This document shows positions 17,980-26,380 of a stretch of DNA of 64,000 bases, piece after piece. Position 1 is the stretch's first letter. Every line of letters starts with the position of its first letter. The notes below the pieces were generated by a model that had not been told where the DNA came from, made no database searches, and was given only the letters and a program-made list of their open reading frames with translations. The stretch is taken from NCBI GenBank assembly GCA_041619555.1, contig JBFKDQ010000007.1:27742-91741 (forward strand), read 5' to 3'. Source of the stretch: Oceanococcus sp041619555. Lineage in GTDB: Bacteria; Pseudomonadota; Gammaproteobacteria; Nevskiales; Oceanococcaceae. The translations under genes were made by a program, and so were the position numbers.

Positions 17980-18645
17980 ATGATTACCGTCCATCACCTG
18001 GAAAATTCCCGCTCCCAGCGCGTGTTGTGGCTGCTCGAAGAACTCGAACTGGAGTACGAGGTCAAGCAATACCAGCGCGACCGCAAGACCAGCCTGGCGC
18101 CGCCTGAACTCAAGGCCATTCATCCACTGGGCAAGTCACCGGTGATCACGGATGAGGGCCTGACCATCGCCGAATCCGGCGCCATCATCGAGTATCTGGT
18201 CGAATGCTACGGCGAAGGCCGTCTCGCCCCGGCCATCGGCAGCAGCGCGCATCGCCGCTACCGCTACTGGATGCACTATGCCGAGGGCACGCTGATGCCA
18301 TTTTTGGTCATGTCCCTGATCTTCAATCGCGTGGAGCAGGCACCGCTGCTCGTGCGTCCCATCGCCAAGGCCATTTCAGGCCAGGTCAAAAAGGCCTATC
18401 TGGGTCCCAACCTGACGGCCAATCTGGATTTCATCGAGGCGGAACTGGGTCGCAGCACCTGGCTGAGCGGCGACACCCTCAGCGCCGCCGACATCCAGAT
18501 GAGTTTTCCGCTGGAAGCCGCCCAGGTGCGGATCGGCAAGGACAAACCGCGACCTCGCATCAGCGCCTTCGTCGAGCGCATCCGCGCCCGCCCGGCCTAT
18601 CAGCGCGCCCTGCAGAAAGGCGGACCTTACGAATTCATGAGCTGA
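17980..18645 (+). CDS. Glutathione S-transferase family protein
   Basis: 221 aa from the ATG at 17980 (an upstream in-frame ATG at 17947 adds 11 atypical residues). An N-terminal thioredoxin fold starts MITVHHLENSRSQRVLWLLE, with the likely catalytic serine in NSRSQR; HPLGKSPVI and ESGAIIEYL form the glutathione site. The all-helical C-terminal domain includes GDTLSAADIQM. Length and motifs fit bacterial GSTs of the EC 2.5.1.18 type; substrate unknown. A second, different GST relative (yghU) lies about 740 bases on, beyond hsp20. Confidence 0.9.
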   Translation: MITVHHLENSRSQRVLWLLEELELEYEVKQYQRDRKTSLAPPELKAIHPLGKSPVITDEGLTIAESGAIIEYLVECYGEGRLAPAIGSSAHRRYRYWMHYAEGTLMPFLVMSLIFNRVEQAPLLVRPIAKAISGQVKKAYLGPNLTANLDFIEAELGRSTWLSGDTLSAADIQMSFPLEAAQVRIGKDKPRPRISAFVERIRARPAYQRALQKGGPYEFMS

Positions 18646-18710
18646 TTCAGTGGATGCGTGCGCCGCGCCCGCCGGCGGACACTGCATTCGCCGCCGTGCC
18701 GGCGCCAACA

Positions 18711-18732
18711 GCAAAAGGGCCTTGCGGCCCCT
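18711..18732 (-). terminator. Probable terminator of hsp20
   Basis: Read on the minus strand: an 11-bp stem GCAAAGGGGCC / GGCCCTTTTGC with one G-T pair and loop GCAA, 27 bases past the hsp20 stop. There is no long T run after it, so efficiency is uncertain. Confidence 0.5.
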
Positions 18733-18759
18733 TTGCTTCATCGCAGATTCGTGCCGACC

Positions 18760-19221
18760 TCAGGCCGCGCGCGACTCCGCCTGGGAAATCGCCTCCGGCG
18801 CGGACTCGATATTGATGCGCCGTGGCCGCATCGCCTCGGGAATTTCCTTTTTCAGCGAGACCGTCAGCAGGCCATTGGCCAGCTGTGCGCCGGTCACTTC
18901 GACGTGATCCGCCAGATTGAACTTGCGTTCGAAGCCGCGACTTGCGATGCCCTGATACAGGTACTCGCGCGCCTGCTCGCCATCGGCCTTGCGACCGCGA
19001 ATGCTGAGCACGCCGTTCTCGACCTGGATTTCGAGTTCGGCTTCCTCGAAGCCGGCCACCGCCAGGGTCACCGCATAGCGGTCTTCACCGGTGCGTTCGA
19101 TGTTGTAGGGCGGATAACTTGCCGCCGCCTGCTCGGAACGCAGGGCGGAATCCAGCAGTGCGCCAAAGCGGTCAAAGCCGACGGAACTGCGATACAAAGG
19201 GGTAAGATCAATATGTGCCAT
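18760..19221 (-). CDS. Small heat shock protein Hsp20 (IbpA-type)
   Basis: 153 aa from the ATG at 19221, with a GGAGG eight bases before it; an upstream in-frame ATG (19251) lies inside the leader. The short N-terminal arm (FDRFGALLDSALR) is followed by an alpha-crystallin domain (about residues 35-130: YAVTLAVAGFEEAELEIQVE, NGLLTVSLKKEIPE) and a basic C-terminal tail with an IxI-like motif (INI). It is an ATP-independent holdase that binds unfolding proteins in the cytoplasm. Regulation can be read from the sequence: a sigma-32-type promoter and a ROSE-like thermometer in the leader. Confidence 0.95.
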   Translation of the reverse strand: MAHIDLTPLYRSSVGFDRFGALLDSALRSEQAAASYPPYNIERTGEDRYAVTLAVAGFEEAELEIQVENGVLSIRGRKADGEQAREYLYQGIASRGFERKFNLADHVEVTGAQLANGLLTVSLKKEIPEAMRPRRINIESAPEAISQAESRAA

Positions 19222-19286
19222 TCCAAAATCCTCCATTGAGCGATTCATCAATGAGCCGCTCGCTCGGCGACGCGACTCGAGTCTCT
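19222..19286 (-). promoter_or_regulatory. ROSE-like RNA thermometer in hsp20 leader
   Basis: In the transcript the segment at 19245-19227 folds as AAUC(G)CUC-AAUG-GAGGAUU: the anti-SD arm contains UCGCU, the conserved U(U/C)GCU of ROSE elements, and pairs with the Shine-Dalgarno GGAGG, leaving one bulged G as in ROSE. An upstream hairpin GAGUCGC / GCGGCUC adds the usual 5' stem. Such leaders block translation at normal temperature and melt on heating; they are typical of proteobacterial hsp20 genes. Confidence 0.75.
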
Positions 19287-19314
19287 ATTTGGAGGCCAGC
19301 AGTTTTTTTTCAAG
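19287..19314 (-). promoter_or_regulatory. Sigma-32-type heat-shock promoter of hsp20
   Basis: Read on the minus strand: CTTGAAA (exact -35 consensus, 19314-19308), 13 bases, then CTCCAAAT (19294-19287), close to the -10 consensus CCCCATnT. It ends about 65 bases before the start codon, leaving room for the thermometer leader. Confidence 0.8.
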
Positions 19315-19385
19315 CCCTGCGTCCACGGCCACGGTCCGTGAGGCCCGGCCACTGACGACCCAAGCGACCCAAGCGGAAAGCCCTG

Positions 19386-20231
19386 ATGACTGACAATCCG
19401 ACCTACACCCCCCCTGCCATCTGGGCCTGGGATGAGGCCAGCGGTGGCAAGTTTGCGAATATCAATCGCCCCATTGCCGGCGCCACCCACGACAAGGCAC
19501 TGCCGCTTGGCGAACACCCCCTGCAGTTGTATTCCCTGGCCACGCCCAATGGCGTCAAGGTCACGGTGATGCTCGAAGAACTGCTGGCACTGGGGCATAC
19601 AGGCGCCGAATACGATGCCTGGATCATCGACATCTCCGCAGGCGAGCAATTCTCCAGCGGTTTCGTCGCGGCGAATCCGAATTCCAAGATTCCGGCCATG
19701 ATCGACCACAGCACCACCCCCCCTACCCGGGTTTTCGAGTCTGGTGCGATCCTGCTCTATCTGGCCGAAAGATTCGACGCCTTCTTGCCCGCCGCACCGG
19801 CCCAACGCAGCGAAACGCTGAACTGGCTGTTCTGGCAGATGAGCAGCGCGGCCTTTCTCGGCGGCGGCTTCGGTCATTTCTACGCCTATGCGCCAGAAAA
19901 GCTCGCCTACCCGATCAATCGCTACGCCATGGAAGTCAAACGCCAACTCGATGTTCTGGACCGGCAACTGGCCGAGCGACCTTATCTCGCCGGCGCGGAC
20001 TACACGATCGCCGACATCGCCACCTGGCCCTGGTACGGCGTCCTCGCGCTCGGCGCGCTCTACGATGCCGGCGAATTTCTGCAGGTGCAGAGCTACACCA
20101 ACGTGCAGCGCTGGGCCAAGGACATCGCCGGCCGCCCGGCAGTGCAACGCGGACGCCGGGTCAACCGCGTCTGGGGTGACCCGCAGGAGCAACTGCGCGA
20201 GCGCCACCACGCCGACGACCTCAAGACCTGA
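19386..20231 (+). CDS. yghU: YghU-type glutathione transferase / disulfide reductase
   Basis: 281 aa, close in length and wording to E. coli YghU along its whole span: GGKFANINRPIAG, HPLQLYSLATPNGVKVTVML, NPNSKIPAMIDH, FESGAILLYLAE and GGGFGHFYAYAPEK. YghU is a Nu-class GST that binds two glutathiones and reduces disulfides such as 2-hydroxyethyl disulfide; it may also act on organic peroxides. Cytoplasmic. It is divergent from hsp20 across about 165 bases, a spacing that might allow joint stress control. Confidence 0.95.
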   Translation: MTDNPTYTPPAIWAWDEASGGKFANINRPIAGATHDKALPLGEHPLQLYSLATPNGVKVTVMLEELLALGHTGAEYDAWIIDISAGEQFSSGFVAANPNSKIPAMIDHSTTPPTRVFESGAILLYLAERFDAFLPAAPAQRSETLNWLFWQMSSAAFLGGGFGHFYAYAPEKLAYPINRYAMEVKRQLDVLDRQLAERPYLAGADYTIADIATWPWYGVLALGALYDAGEFLQVQSYTNVQRWAKDIAGRPAVQRGRRVNRVWGDPQEQLRERHHADDLKT

Positions 20232-20233
20232 AC

Positions 20234-20247
20234 GGGGACGCACCACC
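20234..20247 (+). repeat. Single end of a GGGGACGCACCACC repeat
   Basis: One copy of the 14-base sequence that forms the inverted ends of the elements at 49067-49130 and 57953-58067. Here it lies alone between yghU and the next gene, probably a decayed element. Confidence 0.5.
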
Positions 20248-20269
20248 ATGCTCGCTTTACAATGCGCGT

Positions 20270-20731
20270 ATGCATCCCCTGGAACTCAAAATACCCCCGC
20301 TGATCCTGACCCTGCTCTGTGCATTCGCCATGTGGGCGGTAGCACTGCTGGCGCCGGGCATGCGGGTCGCACTGCCCGGCCTGAACTGGCTGGCCGCAGC
20401 GCTCGCCACTGCAGGCGGACTCGCTGCCCTGCTGGGCGTTCTGGCCTTCCGCCATGCCGGAACAACGGTGGATCCGCGCGTGCCCGCGCAGGCGAACACG
20501 CTGGTGGTGCGGGGCATCTACCGGCGCAGTCGCAATCCGATGTACCTTGGTTTCCTGCTGGTCTTGCTGGCCTGGGGACTGTACCTCGGCCATCTGCTGT
20601 CCCTGCTGTGGCTGCCCGGTTTCGTCCTCTACCTGAACCGATTCCAGATCCGGCCGGAGGAACGCATCATGCGGCAGAAGTTCGGCACCAACTACGAGAA
20701 ATACACCGAGCAGGTCCGGCGCTGGGCCTGA
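20270..20731 (+). CDS. Isoprenylcysteine carboxyl methyltransferase-family membrane protein
   Basis: 153 aa. Three to four hydrophobic segments and the family core GIYRRSRNPMYLGFLLVLLAWG (about residues 83-104; Arg-x-Pro-x-Tyr SAM-binding region) plus a late FQIRPEERIMRQKFGTNYE segment with the catalytic Glu/Arg pair. This family methylates lipids or small molecules at the inner membrane; the bacterial substrates are mostly unknown. It converges with the SGNH hydrolase gene. Confidence 0.85.
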   Translation: MHPLELKIPPLILTLLCAFAMWAVALLAPGMRVALPGLNWLAAALATAGGLAALLGVLAFRHAGTTVDPRVPAQANTLVVRGIYRRSRNPMYLGFLLVLLAWGLYLGHLLSLLWLPGFVLYLNRFQIRPEERIMRQKFGTNYEKYTEQVRRWA

Positions 20732-20822
20732 CTCGGTCCAGACTCATCAAGGCGACGGACGGAATCGTCCAGCCGGCATTGGGCATCGCCAGGGCGCCCT
20801 GACTGCGCGCTGATCGGCCGGC

Positions 20823-22100
20823 TCAGAAAGCCGGCCGCGGCAGCGTGACCCAGTCGCTCAGCGGCGTCATCAGCGCCCAGTCCGCATGGGCCAGATCATT
20901 GCCGTGAATATTGTCTCCGCTGTTGTGTTCCACCCGCCAGACATTGCGGTTATTGGGATCTTCGGAACGTCCGCCCCAGTCCACCTCACCATCGCAATTG
21001 CCGGCCAGAATCCAGCGGTTCACCAGGTCTCGCTCACCCGAGACATTGGCCGCCGAGGATTGGGCACCCGGCACCCAGGTCGGACAGAACACGTTGAGCC
21101 CGGCGGCATGGGCGCGCTGGATCATTTCCCGATAGCTGGCGATCACCTCCGCCCCGCTGGAGGAACTCAGATCATTGGTCACCCAGACAACGACACCGAA
21201 AACGCCGGCGGTGTCGAAAACATCCTTGTCGACACGACTGGCCAGAGCCGCATCCAGGCGGTCACCGCCAATGCCACGATGCACGAAGGATTTACGCCAG
21301 CGCGCGGGAATCTCGGTATTCATGCGCGCGGACAGCGGCTCGCCGACGCGTTTGAAGCCGCCCTGGGTGGTGTTGTAGCCGTGCAGGCTGGAACTGCCGA
21401 GCAGGACGATGGCGCCATCGGCCTCATCGGTCATCAGTTCGATATCACGCAGCGCATAGGTGGTGCAGCCATTGCAGACCAGCGGCACCCCGGCCGGGAC
21501 CTGGCTGGTGTTGCCGTCGATGAAGGCGGGGAAATTATCCGCCCCCTCTTCGGCGGCAAAATCCCCCGAGCCTTCCGTTGAAGCCCAGGATTCATACCAG
21601 GTGGTCACATGCTGATCCGCGGCATTGTCCGTGCCCATCACATAGAAGCTGACAGCCAGCTGATCCATGGCCTGCACCTCCATATCGATCGGATCGCTGT
21701 AAAAGGACTCCGTACCCGGCGCAATGACGGCACCTTCCTGCCCGCCGTTGAAGGTCACCTGACGGTTGCTGCCGGCAATCAAACTGGCATCGCCTTTGCT
21801 CTGATCCCGCACGCCGACGAAAGCGCGACCAATCGTGATTGAATTCTCCGCATCCTCGTTGAACAGCCGCAAACGCAAACGATGGCCGCCCACCGAGGCC
21901 ACCGCGATATTGCGCACGGTGCGCTCGTTCATCGCATCACCGCCGGTCTTGGTGCCGCCCCAGACGGCGAGCCAGCCCTGCTGCGTCGCCGGATTGCTGC
22001 CCCCCACCGGGGCCTCTTCACCGCCTCGTCCGCCGTTGCAGGCCACCAGGGTCAATGCCAGCAGGCCGGCAACCACACCCGGATAAATGATTCTATTCAA
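20823..22100 (-). CDS. SGNH/GDSL-type hydrolase lipoprotein
   Basis: 425 aa from a likely TTG start at 22100. The protein then begins MNRIIYPGVVAGLLALTLVAC, a clean lipoprotein signal with lipobox LVAC. The frame is open to an ATG at 22151, but that adds an Arg-rich stretch unlike a signal. The N-terminal half is a beta-rich domain (about residues 40-170). The C-terminal half has SGNH blocks: LGSSSLHG (block I, Ser), HRGIGGDRL (Gly), VVWVTNDL (Asn) and DNIHGNDLAH (Asp-x-x-His). It is predicted to be a periplasmic or surface esterase. It lies 57 bases after the DUF6351 gene, whose leader and first codons look similar. Confidence 0.8.
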   Translation of the reverse strand: MNRIIYPGVVAGLLALTLVACNGGRGGEEAPVGGSNPATQQGWLAVWGGTKTGGDAMNERTVRNIAVASVGGHRLRLRLFNEDAENSITIGRAFVGVRDQSKGDASLIAGSNRQVTFNGGQEGAVIAPGTESFYSDPIDMEVQAMDQLAVSFYVMGTDNAADQHVTTWYESWASTEGSGDFAAEEGADNFPAFIDGNTSQVPAGVPLVCNGCTTYALRDIELMTDEADGAIVLLGSSSLHGYNTTQGGFKRVGEPLSARMNTEIPARWRKSFVHRGIGGDRLDAALASRVDKDVFDTAGVFGVVVWVTNDLSSSSGAEVIASYREMIQRAHAAGLNVFCPTWVPGAQSSAANVSGERDLVNRWILAGNCDGEVDWGGRSEDPNNRNVWRVEHNSGDNIHGNDLAHADWALMTPLSDWVTLPRPAF

Positions 22101-22157
22101 AATAGCTCTCCTCGAAACGCTCCGCAAAGGGAGCGATGGTGCCGCACGCAAGCGGCC

Positions 22158-24320
22158 CTAAAATACTTCGGCCCGGGGCGGTTCGCCCAGGGGGACCCCG
22201 TCTGGTCCGTGGCTGAAATCCAGCCAGTAGCCGACCGGAGGACCCTGCCCGACACCCGGCCGGGTCCAGTCACACACCCCTTGTGGAAAGGCCGTCTCCA
22301 GCTGGGCGATTTCTGCCGCGCTGAATTGAATGCCGAAATTCACATAATCAGCATCTGCAGGATCAAACGGCTTGAGCTGACATTTCAGCACATCGGCTGT
22401 CGGTGGCGCACCGGCGACGATGCGGGGCAATTTCTGCTCGGTATAGATCTGCTCACAAGGCTCGTTGTCGAGCAGGCGCTGACCCGCCAGATAGCAGTCA
22501 CCATCGCGAACATCCGGCGGCCGATTGCGCGCCACGATCTGCTCACGTGGCAGATCGGCTTCATCGGCTTCGATATTCGCCAGCCATTCATCCATCTTGA
22601 TCAGGGTGTATTCGGACTGCGGCGGCGTCGGCAAGCCAAAGACCACTTCCAGCGGTTCCAACCAGTACACCTGTGTTGCGATTGACCCGACGGAACGCAG
22701 CACCCGGTGCCGGACCACCTCACGGTGCACATTGCTGTGAAAATCAAACTGATTGTTGGCCCGGGTATCAATGCTGGGAATCAGCTTCTGATTCTCTCCC
22801 CAGATCAGTTGCCCGCTGTCATACATGCGCTGGATGCCGATCAGGTCGCCAGCTGTCCGCTCGGGCACATGATTCCAGTCGATATCGAAACTGCCGATCT
22901 TCACATTCAGGTCGACGAATTGCGCGGTGGTGATCAAGCCCTGCTGCAGGGCATGCAAGCCCCACTGGACGCCCACATCATCGAGCACCTTATTGGCGAA
23001 ACCATCGGCCTCGCGACGACCCAGATAATTGACGTTGTAATCCTGCAGCGTGCATCGCGCCCCTTGCGGATTGTCTTGCGGGTGGTACATCAGTTCTTCG
23101 GGCAGACCGCATCCGGTGCTCGGATTCCAGTCCTGCGGCCCGGAGCCGAACGCCAGCATCTCGTAACACATGGACACGTCGGCGCCGACCACCGCACTTT
23201 GCTGCGGCAAGGCCGGCCAGAGTTGTGGCGAGATGTTCATGAAATAATTCACCAGCAACTGGCAATCGGCCTTGCCGGTGATCGCCGGGGTCCAGCCATC
23301 GGCGAAGGTGCATTCCGGCCGTGTTCCATCCAGCAAGCCGGGGTAGTTGTCGCTGATCGTGTTCTGCGCCTCGGCTCCACCCGAGCAGCTGTTGCCAATG
23401 GTGTAGCGATCTTCCCCCAACATTTCGATCATCCGCTCCTTGATCATCATGGTGGTCTCGGCGGCGGTGACATGATTGCAGGAGTTGCCGAATTTCAGAA
23501 TCGAGGACACCGCCACCGCGTAACCGCGCGACAGCATTGGATGCAGCATCGGGTCTTCCGGTTCGTTCTGACCATAGCCTGGCGCGCAGCCGGAGCCATA
23601 GGAAAACACGAACTTTCGGTTCCAGCCCCGTGGCGGCGTCCATGGCGTCATCGGCGGGTCATTGTCCGGATCATGCAGCACCACCCAGTCATAGATGCCC
23701 CGATTCAGCGTGCCACGTTCCCGCCTCACGATGTAGCGCACCGTCTCCCCGGCATCGTTGCTCGTCGTTGCAATGTTGCTGTCGGCCGGCGGCGCATCAG
23801 GATCATAGGCAGAAAACCCACCGCTGCGATTCCGATACTGCCAGCGCACCCAGATTTCTGCATTGCAGTTGGAGTCCAGGGCTTCGCCCAGACCGTGGTC
23901 GGCGGTGGTGCAAGGCCAGGGCTGCAGATGAGGTCCGGAAAAGATCGGTCCTTCCGGGGGATGATTGCGCAGGGTGAGGCGCCGCCCCGGTCCATCCCCA
24001 AGGCGCGCCGTGACCAGGTTGTCGCCCACCACAAGACCTTCGATCAGTCCCAGCAGGCGAGCTTCACCAGCGGCCTTGAAGCGGGCGGTCACATCCTCGC
24101 CATTGAGCGAAACGCGCAGTCCTTCGACGCCGTTCACGCCCGACACTTCCAACAGCGCATCATGACCGCTGACGAGATCCGCACGGTTGGAGACCGCCCG
24201 CAACTGCAGGGTATCCACCTCGGCCCGGCCACCGAAATGGGCTTCGCGCCCGCCCTGGCAGGCCATCAGCATCGCCAGGATCAGCCCTACCGCCCCAGCC
24301 TTGAAAACTCGATTCAACAT
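22158..24320 (-). CDS. DUF6351-family lipoprotein (alpha/beta hydrolase-like)
   Basis: 720 aa from the ATG at 24320, preceded by GGGGAGAGAG; the signal peptide has lipobox LMAC. It is recognised as the DUF6351 type: an N-terminal Ig-like part (about residues 30-120) ending NHPPEGPIFSGPHL, followed by a large domain with a GYGQNEPEDP segment and the serine motif GNSCSGGAEAQ (about residue 320). Many cysteines suggest disulfides, fitting a periplasmic or surface location. The fold recalls tannase-like or polyester-oligomer esterases, but the substrate is unknown. It sits 80 bases after dctM in the porin-TRAP operon, suggesting it releases the acid that TRAP imports. Confidence 0.75.
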   Translation of the reverse strand: MLNRVFKAGAVGLILAMLMACQGGREAHFGGRAEVDTLQLRAVSNRADLVSGHDALLEVSGVNGVEGLRVSLNGEDVTARFKAAGEARLLGLIEGLVVGDNLVTARLGDGPGRRLTLRNHPPEGPIFSGPHLQPWPCTTADHGLGEALDSNCNAEIWVRWQYRNRSGGFSAYDPDAPPADSNIATTSNDAGETVRYIVRRERGTLNRGIYDWVVLHDPDNDPPMTPWTPPRGWNRKFVFSYGSGCAPGYGQNEPEDPMLHPMLSRGYAVAVSSILKFGNSCNHVTAAETTMMIKERMIEMLGEDRYTIGNSCSGGAEAQNTISDNYPGLLDGTRPECTFADGWTPAITGKADCQLLVNYFMNISPQLWPALPQQSAVVGADVSMCYEMLAFGSGPQDWNPSTGCGLPEELMYHPQDNPQGARCTLQDYNVNYLGRREADGFANKVLDDVGVQWGLHALQQGLITTAQFVDLNVKIGSFDIDWNHVPERTAGDLIGIQRMYDSGQLIWGENQKLIPSIDTRANNQFDFHSNVHREVVRHRVLRSVGSIATQVYWLEPLEVVFGLPTPPQSEYTLIKMDEWLANIEADEADLPREQIVARNRPPDVRDGDCYLAGQRLLDNEPCEQIYTEQKLPRIVAGAPPTADVLKCQLKPFDPADADYVNFGIQFSAAEIAQLETAFPQGVCDWTRPGVGQGPPVGYWLDFSHGPDGVPLGEPPRAEVF

Positions 24321-24398
24321 TTTCTCTCTCCCCCTCAATCCAAGCAGCCATTCGATCTTTGTTGAAGGCAGCGTCCGGCGCGGTATTTTCCGTGCGCC

Positions 24399-25799
24399 TT
24401 AGCGATGCACAGTTTCCGGCCCGAACATCGCATTGGGCAGTGCGGTGGAAATCCAGGGCACATACGTGATCAGCAGCAGGAAGACCAGCAGGATGCCAAG
24501 CCAGGGCAAAGCCGCCCGGATCACCTGGCCCAATGACATGCCGGTCACCGCCGAGGTCACGAACAGATTCAGCCCCACCGGTGGCGTGATCATGCCGATT
24601 TCCATATTGACCACCATGATGATGCCCAGATGAATCGGGTCGATGCCGAGCTGCATCGCGGTCGGGAACAGGATCGGCGCCATGATCATCAGAATCGCCG
24701 AAGGCTCCATGAAATTGCCCGCGATCAGCAGGATGATGTTGACCGCGATCAGAAACATCCAGGGCGAAAGACCCAGTACCCCGATCATGTCGGCGATCGC
24801 GTGCGGAATCCGCTCCACCGTCAGCACATGGGCGAACAGCATCGCATTGGCGATGATGAACATCAGCATGATGGTGACCTTGGCGGCCTCCAGCAGCACC
24901 TTGCGCACATCGCTGTGGAAGGGCGCGATGAACAGTGCCAGCAAGGACCAGCCGGCATTTCTGCGCAGGCTAGCGCCGAGGCTTTCGTCGGTCTTACGCC
25001 AGACCTGATCCTTGAGCGGCCCGAGATCACGATACAGCCACACCGCCACGAACATCGCATACACCGCGGCCACTGCCGCCGCTTCGGTGGGGGTGAAAAT
25101 GCCGCCGTAGATCCCCCCCATGATGATCACGATCAGGAACAGGCCACCGGAAGCCGAGGCGGCCGAAACGAACAAATCCTTGTAGCCAGGAAAGGGCTGC
25201 GCCGGCAGGTTCATTTTGCGCGCCACGAACCAGATCGCCACCATCAGCAACAGGCTCATGACCAGCCCGGGCACCAGCCCCGCCATGAACATACGACCGA
25301 CCGAAACCTCGGTCACCGCGGCATACACCACCATCACGATGGAAGGCGGGATGAGCATGCCCAGGGTGCCGGAATTGCAGATCAGGCCGGCGGCGAAAGG
25401 TTTGGGATAGCCCTGCTTGACCATGCCGGCAATCACGATCGGGCCGATGGCGGCCACCGTCGCGGGCGAAGATCCGGAGACCGCGGCAAACAGCATGCAG
25501 GCCACCACCGAGCCCATGCCCAGGCCGCCACGCAGCCAGCCAACCAGATCGACGGCGAAATGAATCATGCGCCGCGCCACGCCGCCGGTGGTCAGGAATG
25601 CCGAGGCGAGAATGAAAAACGGAATCGCCATCAGGGTGCTGTGATGCATCGCGCCGAAGACCTTCTCGGCCAGCGAGGCAATCGAATCATCACTGAACAG
25701 CAGCAGGGTCAGGGCACTGGACAGGCCCAGCGCCATCGCGATCGGCAGGCCGATGAGCATGAAAGCCAGCAGCATCAGGAACAATGCGGCGCTGGTCAT
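24399..25799 (-). CDS. dctM: TRAP transporter large permease (DctM type)
   Basis: 466 aa with about 12-13 hydrophobic segments and family motifs: FFILASAFLTTGG, SGSSPATVAAIGPI, GTLGMLIPPSI and ITPPVGLNLFV. It forms the transport channel that uses a sodium gradient to import a carboxylate delivered by DctP. It is slightly longer than usual, with an extra loop around residues 240-285. Its ATG overlaps the dctQ stop codon (ATGA). Confidence 0.95.
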   Translation of the reverse strand: MTSAALFLMLLAFMLIGLPIAMALGLSSALTLLLFSDDSIASLAEKVFGAMHHSTLMAIPFFILASAFLTTGGVARRMIHFAVDLVGWLRGGLGMGSVVACMLFAAVSGSSPATVAAIGPIVIAGMVKQGYPKPFAAGLICNSGTLGMLIPPSIVMVVYAAVTEVSVGRMFMAGLVPGLVMSLLLMVAIWFVARKMNLPAQPFPGYKDLFVSAASASGGLFLIVIIMGGIYGGIFTPTEAAAVAAVYAMFVAVWLYRDLGPLKDQVWRKTDESLGASLRRNAGWSLLALFIAPFHSDVRKVLLEAAKVTIMLMFIIANAMLFAHVLTVERIPHAIADMIGVLGLSPWMFLIAVNIILLIAGNFMEPSAILMIMAPILFPTAMQLGIDPIHLGIIMVVNMEIGMITPPVGLNLFVTSAVTGMSLGQVIRAALPWLGILLVFLLLITYVPWISTALPNAMFGPETVHR

Positions 25800-26380
25800 T
25801 TCCCATCCTCCGCCGAACGCAACTGGGCGACGGCTTCGGCCGCCTCATCCGCCAGCAGCAATCCGTCCCCGCGCCCGCGCAGCAAGGCCCAGCCCGCTTC
25901 CAGCAGACGCAAGCCGAGCAGCGCGAAGCCCAGCGGCAGGGCCAGCGTCGGGATCCAGCGCGGCACAGGCAAGTCTTCGGCCTCGATCTGGATCAGATGC
26001 AGCAGCGCCACCGTATCCCAGCCGCCCTTGAACAGCAGCACCGCGTACAGCAGAGCCAACAGCAGAGCCAGCCCCGCGCAGGCCTTGCGCAAGGGTGGCG
26101 GCAGCACCCGCAGCAACAGATCCACGCCGATATGGGCATGTACCCGCACGCCATAGGCGGCGCCGATGAGCACCAGCCAGGCAAACAGGAAAATGCTCAG
26201 CTCCAGCACCCAGACCCAGCCGGAATTGAACACATAGCGCGCCACCACCTGGGCGAAGGTGAGCAAGGTCATCGCCGCCAGCAGGGCCGCCAGCAGGCTT
26301 TCCTCCAGCCAGTTCAGTGCCCTGCCCAAGCGCGCCAGCAGCTTCACCGTGGGATCAACCGTTGCACGCGGCGGCGGCAT
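25796..26380 (-). CDS. dctQ: TRAP transporter small permease (DctQ type)
   Basis: 194 aa with four hydrophobic segments (about residues 27-160) and the DctQ pattern ARYVFNSGWVWVLEL followed by GAAYGVRVHAHIGVD. It stabilises the DctM subunit in the inner membrane. The ATG at 26380 lies inside the end of dctP (26-base overlap); a GTG at 26347 is an alternative just after the dctP stop. The C-terminal 25 residues are polar. Confidence 0.92.
   Translation of the reverse strand: MPPPRATVDPTVKLLARLGRALNWLEESLLAALLAAMTLLTFAQVVARYVFNSGWVWVLELSIFLFAWLVLIGAAYGVRVHAHIGVDLLLRVLPPPLRKACAGLALLLALLYAVLLFKGGWDTVALLHLIQIEAEDLPVPRWIPTLALPLGFALLGLRLLEAGWALLRGRGDGLLLADEAAEAVAQLRSAEDGK

Noticed and set aside
20816..20836. 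Hairpin GGCCGGCT / AGCCGGCC at the convergent end of the SGNH gene as a terminator
   Set aside because: It overlaps the stop codon and lacks a T run; a GC-rich stem alone does not make a terminator.
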